Assembly: GCA_029962745.1 (NCBI GenBank)
Contig: CM057151.1
Span: 9,859,142 to 9,923,141 of the forward strand
Source: Echinometra lucunter
Taxonomy: Eukaryota; Echinodermata; Echinoidea; Camarodonta; Echinometridae
Direction: 5' to 3'
Length of the DNA: 64,000 bases
The position numbers and the translations under genes are program-made. Below, in pieces: positions 9,565-24,300 of this stretch. Within the stretch, counting starts at the first letter, position 1. Each line of letters starts with the position of its first letter. The notes under the pieces are model-generated. The model searched no databases and was not told the origin of the DNA. It was given only the letters and a program-made list of their open reading frames with translations.

Positions 9565-11209
9565 GTAGGAATCTACATGTACAATGCATGCTCTCCTACC
9601 ACCCACTCTGCAACCCATTATGTATGTCAGTCAATTTTGTATATCAGTATACCAGTCAATGCGGGGGGGGGGGGGGGGGTTGGAGGAGCAGCCAAGAAAA
9701 GAAGCTGCGTGTCATTTGTGATATGATTACCGTAAGGTGTCAAATAGGCATGAAATATAGAAAAAGGGTACCGGTATGCTTTCTTGAATTTGTTTAAATA
9801 CACTAAGTGTATCCTTTTCCCATGTCTCGCAGACCCCACATAAACACTGACTAATTTTGGTCACTTTCAAACTTGCATACATGTACATGTACCTGGTAAA
9901 TAGTGAGCGGTAGTACCGCTGCGGTACGTCCCCCTGGTTCCTCTAATGCTATCATTTGACCCTTGCCCCTGCTATCATGACTGTCCCCATATCTCAGAAT
10001 CTTGGATTTTTTTTTTAAAATTCTCTAATGGGCGGATGTTTTTTGTTTACTATAACCTTCTACAACCTTCCTATTTGCCGTGTATAATCATCTATGATTC
10101 GTTGCTTGTTTAATTTAATGGCTATTGTATTTGCTTAAGACTGTTTTACCTTAAGACTACTGCTTTGTAAATTTGTTACCAGTGAAAAACAAATTTCCAT
10201 ATGGACAATAAATACTCAATTTCTGTTTCAATTTCCTTTATAGTATGGACTTTCAATATGTAGCCTTAAAATGCATGATTCTCTTCTAAAAACAGAAAGA
10301 AAGAGCCTGAGACCTTGTTTAGGGGATATGATCGAGGAGGTTAAACTCCTTTAGGGGGGTAAAGTTTTATAGAAAGACTGGGGGAAAAAACCTCAAAACC
10401 TCATAGTCACACATGTGTACAGAAATGTAACTGCCTGCCCCTCCCCCCCCCCCCCCCGACCCTAAGTCAATGTCATAACTTCAGTCTAGGATCCAACACT
10501 ATACATGTATGATGTAACTTGCAGTCTTGTTAATGTATCTCACTCTAACCCTAAAATTATCCTCATCAACCAAAATTTTGGTTCAGAGCAGATGTCATCA
10601 ATTCCAAAACGTGCAATGGATTCCAATATTCTTTTTTTTTTCTGGGGAGGGGGGGGGGGATGCTATGCATGTCTACATAATATTATCAAAGTAAAAATGT
10701 GAAGGATGGATGCCTGCTGTGGAGGAAATACCATCTTCCTGTTGAAAAAGGCTTCTGATCTTTGTATCAGTATCAGTGTGAAATGTGGGTCGATTTCAGT
10801 GGCACTTTTATGACCTATTTTTAAGTACATGTTGCTCATTTTGCACCAGTTTTCTCAGACGCATTAAAATCAACAACGTGGCATATAAAGTAGCATGCAG
10901 CCTTCCATCTATTGGAAGTACTGAGCCCCATAACACATAGCCAATTCGCCAAGGAACTGATCTTAAGATTGACTTTGCCATTAATTGCATATAAAGTTCA
11001 ATGCAGTTAATTGCACTCATCAGTTGCTGTGCTTTATTTCATGTCCCTGGGCCTCTGGCCTTATTTTATATGAATGCAGTGTGTTTTAAAAGGAAGTAAA
11101 TAAACTCATAAAAATTTGATTCTGCCTATCAGTGTTTTAAGATACTCATGAATACTTACATAAAGATTTCTTATCCATTTTAATTATTTTTACAGTATTA
11201 GTGAGATAG
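9565..11209. other. LYSMD intron 2
   Basis: The intron begins with GTAGGA. It contains long G- or C-runs (about 9663-9679 and 10442-10457, and a G-run near 10650) and several TACATGTA words. No further exon or named element is seen. Confidence 0.6.
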
Positions 11210-11451
11210 AAGCTATGACACCCAACATTCAGTCTGCCCCCTCACCCTCCCAGAGCTACAACAGGATAGCCGAGAGTGGCAAGACTCCTGGGGAGAGCTA
11301 TCAACTCAGCGCTGTTACCGTGGCAACAGAGGGCAAATCCACCCTGGTGGAGACCACACCCCCTGTGGAAGTGGGAGGATCGGCATCACCCTTGCTAGGA
11401 GGTAGGGGCAAGCGTAAAATGAAGAGTGTTGATAGGAGTTGGCCTGTCTGA
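11210..11451 (+). CDS. LysM domain protein, probable terminal coding exon 3
   Basis: The open frame ends at TGA 11449-11451. It encodes a low-complexity, Ser/Pro/Thr-rich tail (TPNIQSAPSPSQS... then LLGGRGKRKMKSVDRSWPV) with a basic patch near the end and no membrane segment. Exon 2 leaves one base, so the frame is kept only if the acceptor is the AG at 11208-11209 (G+AA gives Glu), making a protein of about 240 aa. The better-looking acceptor TTTTTACAG at 11187-11195 would instead add only V-L-V-R and then TAG at 11207-11209. So the tail may be alternatively spliced, or an indel error may hide the true junction. Membership in this gene is inferred from position and openness of the frame. Confidence 0.6.
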
Positions 11452-14400
11452 AATACAGCTGTCTTGTTGAATTGTCTACCCACCAATGTGCTTCATACTT
11501 CCCTGTGTGCTTCTCCTGTCCAGTCAGTGTAATATATCTAAACTCGCATCTTAGTCAGGGGCACTGATTGTTTGGTACATTTAGGGATCCCCCATTCTCC
11601 TCTCTCAACACAAAATTTTAAGATTAACTCTGTAAATGCTTTTTTATGCAGTGTAATCTTCAAATGCCCCCCCCCCCCACCTCACGATCCAGAGAAAAAG
11701 CTCAGTGCCCCTAACGTCAAGGTCTTTTCACCTTCAGTATTTTTGCCTTCAGTGTGACTCAATCATATTTTCTGCTTATAATCAAGACTAGAAGCAACTC
11801 AGGCTATACTTATTAAGAAATTCCAAGAGGACAAGCCAAACACTGCTGAACCAAAGGGAAAAAATATATATAAAAAAACAATCCACTGCAGTACTTCTGC
11901 ATCATTTTAGATATCCTTTTCATCTTCAAGACTATTTCTGCCAGTAAATATCCATTTCTGTTTTATACAGTGATACAGTGTACTTGTATTTCCACATACA
12001 GATGGAAAAAAAAAAAATGAACAAGCTACAAAAAAATAAAATATTGCTGTGTAAAAGGGAATAAAAATTATTGCAAGTTCTCCATGTACATGTATTCATG
12101 CACCACCTGTTGCAACTCTCAAACCCATCCAAACTTAAGGCACCCATCATTTTCAAGACAGCTTACAAACATTAAGCGCACAATTTGCCTTGTCCTTTTG
12201 CTAGACAATTTGATGTGCACTGATGTATATTCCAGCATCTTGGCTTGCTATTCCATGTACTGGTTTTTTTGCACTGTGTATCTTGGTCAAATGTTGCTTC
12301 AGTCATTATCAGTACATGTATATTTGTATTTGTGTAGGTATTGGTTGCTGATTGACTGTGAAATAACTCATGTCCAAGGCTGACAAGAATAAGGGCACAT
12401 CAACCATGGCCCTTTGTCATCTTTGCTACATTGTAGTGCTACAATTCTCTAAACGGGTCAGTAAGAAAAATTTGAGGCACAATTGCATTGGCATCAAAGT
12501 GTATGCACCTACATGTCATTGTACAATACAAAATGAAATTTTAAAAAGTAGAATAATACTGATAATGACAGTGAAAGTATTTTTGTTTTTTGTTATATTT
12601 ATTTTGTTTTTGTGTCACTATAATTTGCATAATTCAATTTACATGACTATATATGTACATTTAGGTTGATGCTGATGTTACCTACCATTTAGTGAAACAT
12701 CCATATATTTCTGCTTAAGTTTTAAAGAGTTATACCTCATGACTAAGTCATTTTGTGACATTATTTGCACAGTATCAAGTTTTGTTATCATTTCAAGTAA
12801 TTTGTTTTTTTGCACGCAATAGTAATTCATGAACATTTACCCTTAATGATGCAATATCACATCATAAAGAGCAGGGTAACTGATCCAAATAGATTTGATA
12901 TCAGAGTAGGGATATAAACATGACATCATGGATTTATCACTTGATTGCAAAATATCTATTGAAAATACATAACATACCACACTATATGTAAATCTGCAAG
13001 TATTATCCACATACATACATTGTGTGTCTTGTTTCATGAAAGCTCTCTTTTTGTTGATATCACATCCACACGAAATTGCGAGTATACTTGAAGTGCAGAA
13101 TTGCAGACACATGAATACGCTAAACATGAATATATTCACATGTAATATGTTGCAGTGAAGGAATTTTTATTAAAATTTGGGGGTTACATTTTTGGGGTTG
13201 TAAATTTTATTGCAAGATTATAAATTCTATTTGAACATGGGATTTGTGTTGCATGAATAGTTGAGTATTTGTTTGCATGTAGGTATTTATTTGTAAATGG
13301 GTGTAAAGCATTATGATTTTGCAGAAATTCCCTTTCTTTTCTGTTGATTTTGTGGGATGCCTATAATGCACTTGTATTTATTCTTTTATCGCCATTGACA
13401 GTTTGTTCAGTTTTGCTTTATACATGTATGGAGGCAGCTAGTGAATTTATTTATTTAGTATTGTATGGGTGTGCTGTGGTTTTCTTTCAAAGCTGAAAAA
13501 ATGTGCAATTATTTCCTTACAGCTCTGTAAGGTGTAATGTATCATGACATTCTACCTTGAAATTGAACTTAATTTAGGAGCTTGTGAATGGGTTTCTTTC
13601 AGGTAAAAGAAGATAATTATATTCTAGCCATTGGAGATCATCAACTCACTACTTTGTTGCCATTTCTTTTCAATTTCTTCATCATGCACATAAAATGATA
13701 TTACCAGGAATTTCATATTTTTGAATTGTAGAAGGCCATTATTTTCTGCACCTTCACCTGCAGTTAGTCATATCATCAGCTGCACTGATATCTTGATGCG
13801 GACAGTGGCAGACAAAAAAATTAGAAGTGAAACAAAGGATAGTCATATGAAGTAACAATCAAAGATTCATGATATGATATACTTGCACTCTTCATGCATG
13901 GAGCAATAAATGCAAAATTAAAAACCAATCATTACTTTCCCCATGAAACCAAAATATATAGGTCTCAGGGGAATTTCTAGGTGTAATGTACGTGTTCAAG
14001 TATTTTTCTTTTTATAAGAAAAGTTGTTATCTATTCAAAACTGATAATTCACACTGAAAAAAGAGAGATCTGGTTGAGATAAACACTCAGTTTAGAATTA
14101 CACTTCAGATGTAAAGGTGCATTCAAAACCAGTTATCACTTTGAAATGGAAACCAAAACAAATCTACAAATATGACAATTACTCAAATATATTTTATTTG
14201 CATTTGCATGTAATGTGAACATGAGGTGTAGTGTATTGTTTGTGATTTGACATACATGTAATATATTGTATATTGGTGAAAATTGATTGTCGGGCATGTA
14301 TGTAGTTTCATTCTTAAACAACACTTTTAAGTGGGTGCAGATATTGCTTTCCATCTTTATTTACTATACTTGCTTCATTGAGTGTACTTCCTTTAATGCT

Positions 14401-16600
14401 CTGAATAGTATTAAGTGCAATTTTTTAAAGAATGTTTTTGTTTGTATTTCATTTTCTAGTGGTTTAGCATTTCATAGAGTTGTAGCAATAGTATTTATTT
14501 TTTTGGTTTGTTTGTTGAAATTTTCTTCTCTCAGTACGTTTGTTTATGTGCTGCTACGTTTTACTTTTCAGAAACACTGAGAACATTTCCTTTCATCATG
14601 ACCCAGTATTGTTCGATTGCAAAAAGGAATGAAATTTTTATGTATTTTGATACATTCAACTATTCGATAAAGTGTTATTATGATGTTTAATGATCTATAA
14701 ACTTGGTTTTAATTGTCTGTGTTAATGCTATTTCCCATGCAATATATACATGCGCTTTGTGACACAATTGTATGTCATATTTGATTCCATTTGCTAGCTT
14801 CATACTGGGAAGTGAGCTACATGTATTTCAATGTTTCAACACTAGCTTTTTCCCCCAAAAAAACCTCATTGTCAGTTTAATATTTGTTGAATTTTGCAGG
14901 GTATTATGTATTGATGTAAATGCCTCTGTTAGATTTGACCTCGACAGTGTTCAATCACAGTTTGAGAGGGCCCATTTCATTATTGTGCACAGCTACATGT
15001 ACATGAATTGCATTGCATGAGAATTTTTTATGCCATTTCACTGTTCATCAGCTTTATGCACATGTTTCCTTCAGGTACTCTTTTAGCCCAGGGCAACTCT
15101 TTAGTGTTTTGTATTATCTTCATAGAAACAAAAATGTACAAAGGAGAATTATTTACTCTTTATTCATGACTTGCTCAAACACATCTTCTCTCAAGTGTGC
15201 TCTTTCGGTTTTGCATCAGGTTTTGTAGATGTAGTGTATTTTGAAATACCAATTATTTGTTGTTTAAAGGAATCTTGCAATTTTCAAATTACAAGAATGT
15301 ATCGTGAAATAATCGGGAAAATAATTAGAATTCTATTTTTTTTTTTTTTTTTTTTGTAAATTGTAAAATCAGAATCATGTGATAGAATGACTAGGGTATA
15401 TTTTGCGCATTGCCCAAGATTATTTTAGATTCTTTTAAAAGCTTTCCTTTCCCAACTCTTGATATAAATTTCAACTTGCAAGTATCAGACGTAGGGTTCA
15501 CTAGGTGTTCATGGACTTACAGAGACATGGCCAAATCTTGTGTAGTTTTGCATTTTCAAAATTTACTGATTATATTGGGGGGGGGGGGGGGCTTTATGAG
15601 AACTGAGAAAATTAAATTAATGAATGTCACTTTAATTATGCTCTGTACGTCGTGAAGATATTTTTTTACAAAGATCACTGTATGGTGGAGAACTAGATGG
15701 TGACAGTGTTTACATGTACAGTGTACCTTATTCCAAATTATTTTTCTATATCATCATATAAAAGTGTGTGTTTAGATTCTTAAGAATAATGATTTTAGTA
15801 TATTTTGATAAACCAGTACTTACTTGGTAAATGTTGATTATGTATAAATGTGTCTTGCCATTTCACATTAAAATGAAATTTGAAAAAAGGATAATTATTA
15901 AATGTCGAGGATCATTTGACCACTAATACATCCTCCATTGTATTTGTGTTGCTTGTACCTGTACATGTATGTTGTGTGAGTGTGCCATCCACTTGATGAG
16001 TCTTGTCTTTCGTACAATCCTTTCCTAAATATTGACCTATCCTGTATTGATCTTTACATAAAACTTTACTTTGTTGTTGCATGTCTTCATGTGTTCATGG
16101 CCTGACGAAGATCTCTGCCAGGAAGACGAAGATCTCTGCCAATTCAAATGATACTTAAAAATGTGTTTTTACAGGTATATTTAGTTTGTGCAAAGGCATG
16201 CAGATCATTGCATTCATGGATCAGTATATACTGAAATGCTTATTTGCTGTCCTTTGCACTGTTTGTTTTACAACATGGGTCCGTCTGTTTACTTGTTTGT
16301 TTGCTGCATCATTAAAGTCGAGCACGCTGCCTTGATATTGTCATGCATGTTATCCAAACAAACACTTGGCTACAAAGGCCAGACAAAGGCGTTCTTATAT
16401 CTTATCCTAGTGACATGAATATAACAGAATACTTGAGCTGAAACATTTGCATTTAATTTGTAAGTACATTAATTTGACATGAGAAAATTTTACTACAAGG
16501 TTTGCATTACTGATTTTTTTGATGAATTGATTTTCTTCTTTTGACATTTTTGAAGAACAGTGCGTAATTCGTCGTTCTGAAAAGCACCTCTAGAACAGGC
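11452..16600 (+). other. AT-rich stretch, possible long 3' UTR of the LYSMD-like gene
   Basis: There is no coding exon or recognised transposon for about 5 kb after the stop codon. The sequence is AT-rich with TACATGTA words and AATAAA hexamers (for example 12060-12065 and 13905-13910) that could serve as polyadenylation signals. A short direct repeat of GACGAAGATCTCTGCCA occurs at about 16104-16141. The 3' UTR call is inference. Confidence 0.35.
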
Positions 16601-16659
16601 AGTGATTTTAATCACTTTTATAGTCCGTTATCCTCCCACCCACACTTTTCCCTTCTAAT

Positions 16660-16665
16660 CTCTTT

Positions 16666-16712
<47 letters not shown>

Positions 16713-16730
16713 CCTTTTCTTTTTCTTTCT
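16660..16730. repeat. (CT)n microsatellite
   Basis: Pyrimidine-only tract with an uninterrupted TC dinucleotide run (about 16677-16708). Confidence 0.9.
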
Positions 16731-16859
16731 TTCCCCCTTCTGCCTTCTCTCTGTCTTCGTTCCATAAGCCTTGTAATTTTCCTGTGTGTCTAGTCTTTTT
16801 CTCCCCAAAGTCTCCGTGTACAGAATATTGTGTAGGAGGAATTGGTATTGTGGACATAC

Positions 16860-19800
16860 TGTATTATTGAGGGCATCTTGTAGCTAGGGGACTTTTTTGA
16901 AATTTAAATAGTCATTAGGATTAGCAATAATAAGTATCGTTAAGGAAAACCTAGTCTTATGTGGAATTGTAATACTATACATTGACGAGAGGCACGATAA
17001 TATTCGACGATGGTGACGATGAGCTTTACAGCTTGCGAAAGTGAAAGCCGATTGTTCATGATGCACTAGCTTTCGTAAAATCTGCATATTTGTACGTTCA
17101 ATGATTCTCCAGAAATAAGCCCTCTTCACGAAATGGCTGTACCCCGTGGCATATATTGCACTTAACTGGTGAGATCTACATAATTGACATGGAAATTTAC
17201 GAAAATTCGAAGAAGATGGTTCTGTGCATGTATAATTGTTTGATTTCATTTATTTAAATGAGAATCCTTACAAGATTTCTTGATCTGTAGCAGTTTGAAG
17301 GAGTCACACATAGACTTCCGTGAAGAGGCAAACAAACCAGAAACGCTGCTGCGAAGATGTGACCCTTATCTAGAAAAACGAGTATTATGAGGACAGATGC
17401 ACGCTGCACCATGTTGTAATGGGTTATAGCTTCATTAGGCATTCTGCACCTCATTATATTGCTCACAAAGTTTTACATCACGTTTCATGCGAAATAGAAG
17501 AAACGTAAGATTAAGACCTACTTGTGATCATGTTGTGGTATATATGTATATATATCCTATCCACAGAAAACCCATTCCAAGGCTGAATGATCCATTAAGT
17601 TTTATGTTCATTCAATAATAACGTTTGTATTCTTTGCTCACATAACATTGTAAAATCTGTCATCATACGAAACCATTGTTCATATAGGATAGTAAAATCT
17701 GTTTAGATTACAGTTTAGATTATCGTTTACTTTCACCAGCATTGCATACGACCAATCGTGATGAATAAAGCGAAACCAGATGCATGCATAAACTTATTAT
17801 CTCACAAGCACGTAAAAATAGCATTCATTTCATCTCCGAACACAACAGATGCCATTTGATATATACATTTTTTAATCAACTTTTACACATTTAATGTTTC
17901 ATATTATTAAAAACTCTCAGAAGGCCATGGTGATGAATTTCATTTCATTTGACGAGTTTCATTTTTGCATCCTCTCTGCATGTGATTGTTGAAAACGTAG
18001 TCCGAGTTACTTGGCTAATGTATACAAGCGCGGGGAAAATTATTATGAAAGCCCTCGATGTACATTGTATTTAGGGCATTGCTGATGTGTTAAATCATCA
18101 TGATAAGGTTTGATTTGCTTTGGGGTTCACGAAGACTCAGTTCAAAGTCTATTTTTTTTTAATTGCCAAGATAAGTAGATTGATATTAGGAAACTAATCG
18201 AATTCATTAAATCGAAATAAACAGCATCGGGAAATAGTATTACAATTTTAGTTTCTCTTGCATCACTCAACATTGCAACCAATGAAACATTTTCTGCACA
18301 CTATCCTGCTGTATGACCAGCTGAATGAATTATTTCCGCTTTTCGTACAAACTGCTTTCATGAGAAAAAAGGGCAAGATTGATATTATACCACTACGTAT
18401 AATTAATATATATAATTATGACAATAATTCTTTCAAAGTTATTTCAACTCCGATATAGTGAATGAATTTCATACATAGAATATACATCTAAGTCTTGTAT
18501 CCGAATTTATGCTACAAGATTTTCAAGCAAGATATGATTTTTTTTTTTTTTTTTTTGTTATCTTCTTTCTTATCTCAGCTTGTTTAGACCACACGACGGT
18601 TTGATGAAGTCACGGTATGAAATACTTGATATGTTGACATTTCAAAAACACTTATTATGCTATCATTTCTCATGTGACCTTTATATATCACCATGCCGGC
18701 TGGGAGGGGTTACTTCGGAGGGAGATCGAGGGGGGGGGGGGGCGTCAGTAAAGACATTGCAAATATGGAGGGAGGAAAAACGGTAATTAAACTGAAGTGG
18801 AAATGAGAAAGAAACAGGAAAATCATTCTTATCACTTCTGAATCGTAACGAGGAGACATGGCAGTTCAATCTCATAATGATATCTATCCATGGAGCATTC
18901 GTTATTCTTGAATGGGGGTGGGGGTATGGGGAGAACAAGAAATATAATAAACTTGAGCAAAGGTTGAAAGAAACTCTGAAAAATGATTCAGCTTATATAC
19001 AGTGATGAAAAACAGTATCCTCGAGCACAATATTATAAATACCTGTGCACCCAAAGAAAAAGCTCTAACGTCGCCCTTGATATAATTTGCATTGTCTGTT
19101 ATGCTGAGAAGTAGATCACAATGTCACTGATCACACAAAGTTATTACTTCACACATTCATCTAAAATGCAATTTCATCTGATTTCACATAATTATATTCA
19201 TGAATTCTATTAGCACGATCTCATCGAATAAGGAGCAACTATTAACACCCAGTTTATTCCTTTCATACCTCATTAATTTTGTAGGACGACTTTCTGTAAG
19301 AAAAATAATAAAACAGATCAAATATTATGAGAATAAAAATGAATTGATAAGCAGTTAAACAAAAATGAGGGGGGGGGGGTATAAAAAAAACTGTTGCCAA
19401 TGTTCATGGGATTATTAGTAAAAAGTATTAACATATCTAGCTCATTATTCAAGTAATATAATGAATGTAGTTTCAGGTCATTATGTTTATACGATTTTAT
19501 CTTAACGTGTATTGCGATAAAGGCGAGTTGTTTATCCAAGCTATACAGGTGGTATGTTTCCCAGCGTCATTATAACCATAATGATGTCAACAGTTTCGAT
19601 CACTGGAAACGTCGCCATGACCAAGATATTTGCCAAGGAAATGACAAAATCTGAGAAAAGCCTTAGTTTAGTTCTGAGCACAAGTTAACGCAAAAGTTAC
19701 AATATAACTATCCAGTATCAGCCAAGGAGGGCACTCTTGCATGAAAATTAAGTGAGTTAAAACTGCAGCTGCGATGTAAAATATGGGCATGCAGAGCAAA

Positions 19801-20587
19801 ATTGCGATGGTAAAAGTTTTACGTTAATTAAATCAGTCATGTTGTACATCAGTGCTAGAGGTTTTGGTATAGGACTTTAAGAAGTATTCAGCCTCAGTTA
19901 TCAGTAATACCGGTTTAGCAAATCTACTCTTTGGATACTTGAAATGTTACATTTAGCTTGATAAACAACCATTTCTTCTAAATGTGAAGACTTCAAGCCA
20001 AGAAGAAGAAAGAAATGTCAGTTGAAATTCTGGGGTAAATCCCAAAATGGAAAGTTTACTAGGCACAGAATTAATTTTTAAAAGAAATGAGTCTCTACTT
20101 TTACATATACATAGAAATCAATAGGACTAACATGATGAAACCGTATTTGAAAAATTAAAAAAAGACTGAAGTGTAGTTTTTTGTTAATATTCAGCCCCCA
20201 TCCCGGGTTCAGACCCTGCATATTGAATCTTTGGTATGCAGTGCTATTTATTGCTCTCTATCCAATCAGACCAAATCATGCTAATGATGGGTTTAAGTTA
20301 ACATAAGATATTTCAATCTTTGTAACTGAGAATCCATTAGATCCTAAAGCAATGAAATTAAATGTGCCAAATAAAAAAGGAAATGTGGAAGCTTGAAATA
20401 GGCCAGAACTTTCAACATATTCAAAACATACATTATTCGAGTGTAAAATAAAAACACTTTTATTCAGATAGTTCTCACAATGATACTCTTACCAATTCTT
20501 ACCAATTCACGAAGTATTACCCTTCTGCTTTATCTTTCATAAATACTTCCAAGTTAAAACAATAACACATCTATTTTTTATTTATTT

Positions 20588-20621
<34 letters not shown>

Positions 20622-23600
20622 AATGTCCGATTTTATTTGAAAAATATCGGTTTACCTTCTTTAAGTTTTGGTTAGCTTCTCATTGTCATTTTCATTTCAT
20701 AATTGTAATTTACCATCTCCAGAGATATAAACTCACATGACATTTGCAGCAGTGATTACTTTTACATTTTGTTTCCATAACGAAGAGAAAATAAAGAGTG
20801 AATTCGATGCATCTTCATATAGATATTAAGTGCTTGAACCTTGCAATATGTTCTTTTAATACTTTTTTCTTTGTTTGCTTTTTTACCCTCCTGCACGCTG
20901 CCCTTACCCCGCCCGTCAATTATTGCACCTGCTCCAAACCACTTCTTTACACCAATACCACCACCGACTACCACTACCATATACCACTACCACTACCATA
21001 TACCACTACCACTACCATATACCACTAAACCAATTTTTACCCATACCCGTTGTAACTCGCTCCGGAACTCCTTCCGACCCGGTAAAACCCAACATTTTAA
21101 TACCACTCGCGTGCCTCCCCTTATAGATTATCATATACAGCAGGAAACGTGCTTATGAGCAATAATTAGTTAACAGGCAAGTACATTCTCATCAAAATGG
21201 CTGTTTATTCATTGTATTTAAGTGTTGTTTATTTCTCAAAATAGTTATATCATAAATGGCTGTGCTGTTTTTTGTTTTTTTGTTTTGTGTCTGTGTGTGG
21301 GTGTGTGTGTATGTGTGTGTTTTCATGTTTTGTGATCATGGTGATAGGCCGTTTTTGTTTTCTACCCTGTTCAAGAATCACTGCCTTTACAAAATGGCAA
21401 ATAATCCTGTGGCTTCTTGTGTATGGTTTGAAACCTTACATTTCAAGGTTTTATTATTTTCTTGTGAAAGAACAAAACTGTTTTGTCTGTGTTGCCCTGG
21501 TCTACCAAATTCATACGTTATCCTGAGCACCAAAGTGATATACTTACTTTCTTCCCATAATGTATTGTGATAAGGTGAAACATCTATTCACTGTGTTCTT
21601 TATTGTCTATTTTCTTTTCCCTTTAATTCAGTATTCATGTGGATGTAATTGTATTTTCTTGAAGAATTGTGCCAGTGATAGCCCACTGGCAAACTGCCTG
21701 GGTGTCACAGGGGCTCGTGCCCCCGCTCAAATTTTCCATCTTCCTCCCAAAATAATGACGAGAGAGAGAGAGAGACTAAAGAGAGAAAAATCATAACAAT
21801 AATTATTATACAATATGGTTCTCTCTAATAGACCTGTAGAGCGGGCCCTAGCCTATGTCCATGCAGCCTGTAAGACCACTTTCACAACGAATGAACCTCA
21901 CGCTTCGCAACAAAAACTGATTTAACCAATAGCAAACCGTAATTTTGGAAAGAAAAATAAGAGGAGATGGTTACAGATATGAATTGATCATGGACCCTAC
22001 TATGCATTGAGTAACATTACTGCCAGAAAGGAAATGTCTGGAATCTGGATATTAAAACAAAAATGGCTTGCTGATTTCGATCTTGCATAAAGACCACAGC
22101 ATGTCTCTTTGCATCAGGCTATATTCTAAGGAAATATGAACTTGTCAATCCTGCTTTTTGATGGTAAGCCTATCATGCCTATTTCAAATAAAGAAATCCC
22201 CAGCTCTTATTTTGTTTTGGTACAGTTACGGTCTCGTCTTCTCAGTTGTATTGAGAGACCACGAATCAAGATCTCTTTGGTCTTGTGACCCTTCTGACAT
22301 CGACCTGAAAGGTTCAGGAGATAAAAATTGCTTGGACTAGTAGAACTTCTCACAGCTTTAATAATGGCCAATATACGACAGCTATTTGGACAGTCATTTG
22401 CCTCTAATTCCACAATTTTTATTTCATGATGCATTAGCCTCTAACACACGACATTGTATGTGTTTGTGGATATTATAGACAAATATTGTGCATAAAAAGA
22501 AACAGTGTATATCTAATATCTTCGGATGAGTTAAAATAATGTTTCCATGTCGTCTATCATCTTTATTACCCTTTCTCCTTCATTTCCTGCATCCATGACA
22601 GGAGACAATGAAGCATCTGTAGTTTGGTAATGATTCTCATCTGTAATACTTCTGTAAAACTTCGAACATTAATAATCCATGCTTTGCGTCTGTGCTCCTC
22701 GTTTGATAGAAGATGTTTAGTTTTGGTTTGGATGTCGTCGGTGTATTCATACTTTAGTATTTTTGTGATGATTAGTTTAATTTCTACTTAATTTGTATCA
22801 AAGTACATCTGTTATCGCTAGGTGAGTGTAATTATAAGTAGAATATTTTACATTTGGTGTTAGTTTTCAGTGTTATGAATGACTTTCATCATTACCAGTA
22901 TGTAAAATATCCATTACCCTTGTCTCAACCTTTTGATACGAACAAGTACTCATCAGCCTATCAAATGGTTATTATCAACCAAATCGTTATCATTGATCAT
23001 GTTGATTATGTTTTGCAAAAACTGCTTCCACACTATAATGACCGATATTTAGACTGATGTCAAGTTGACAGAAATATTGTCTAGCAAGATTTCAGACAAG
23101 ACACTGAATTAATTCATGAGGAAGAGTTTTATTCTCTGTCTTATAAGATGATAAAATGGAAATCTTTATACCTTTCTTCCTGTCAATTTTGTACACAAAT
23201 GTTTTAGCAATGAACCCTAAACAAATCTTGGTAACAGCATTTTTCGTAGGGATGCGATATTGTTGCGGTATATGTTTCCATGTTTGCTTGACTGGTATAA
23301 TTTTGTCTGACTTGTATGATTTCTAATGTAAAAAAAAAAACCCCGGAAAGTATAAAGTTTCTGTTAAAGGGTGTGTCATTTCATCGCAAACCCTAATAGG
23401 GTTCTCAAGCACATCTCTTTCTCGGGTGCAAAGGTATCATAAATGCATTATTACTGCGGTTCTATATCAAGGTATCCCCTGAAAATTACATAGTACATAG
23501 TACTGAAGAGGCTACCCTGGGTAAACAAAACATATTGTTATTACTATTATTCATCCCACAGGAAAGCTATTATCTGTAAAAAAAAAGCGCCGGACCACTG

Positions 23601-24300
23601 CCAAAGAAAATAAATTTCTTAATGCTTATACAAAGAAATGATTGGCGGGAAATTCTATGAAGATGGTTGTCCTCGAGAATTATTGCTATTTAGATAATTG
23701 TCCTAGGGGTAATTATAGGGCAGAGTTCTCCGATACTGATGGTCCTATAGGGGTAGCTCCGGATATGCCATATTACATCAATATAACGCGCTATTGGAAT
23801 GTTGCGAGGGGTCAAAGGTATATAGATATTTTCTTTAAATTGACCAGGTATTAACATTTTTAAGCCTTTTGCGCTCTTTAAAATTCCCCTATACTCTCAG
23901 GACGATTAGGAATCTTTTGTTCCGTTACCGCATTACAGTTATCTTATGTGTACCTTGTGCACGATGGTCTCTGTATCTAGGCTCAATGTTGGTATCCCCA
24001 CTTGCACGTCACCCCATAGAAAAAAATGAATGAACAAACACAAAGTTGCTACTGTAAAAGCACTCATGTACTTGTTTTTTTTTTCTTTGATCGTTGATTA
24101 CCTTGATTTACACTTCACAGCATTATTAGCTTAGTGTTTACCCATCTACCTTCATCACCGTTTCGTCGCTCTGATTTGCAAACTTGTTATCCAAGTCACA
24201 AGGAATTGAACCCGGCCACCACGGTTAAAAGGAAACTAACCTTGTAGCAAGTTACTTTCTAGGTGCTCCTGTAGGCAGCAGATAACCCCATTTATTTCAT
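16860..24300. other. Intergenic, AT-rich, no gene recognised
   Basis: I found no exon, RNA gene or named element. The stretch holds poly-T (about 18538-18556 and 20590-20619), a G-run (18730-18742), a GA microsatellite near 21760 and a 19-bp tandem repeat (20955-21030). Short open frames here lack any recognisable domain. Confidence 0.45.
20955..21030. repeat. 19-bp tandem repeat
   Basis: The unit ATACCACTACCACTACCAT is repeated about three to four times with almost no divergence, embedded in a CCA-rich stretch. Confidence 0.85.

Noticed and set aside
9140..9589. 149-codon minus-strand frame
   Set aside because: Antisense shadow of LYSMD exon 2.
21256..21570. 104-codon hydrophobic frame
   Set aside because: T/GT-rich sequence gives Phe/Val/Cys runs; no domain or splice signals.
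23642..23854. 70-codon frame
   Set aside because: No recognisable family, splice sites or codon pattern; length is expected by chance.
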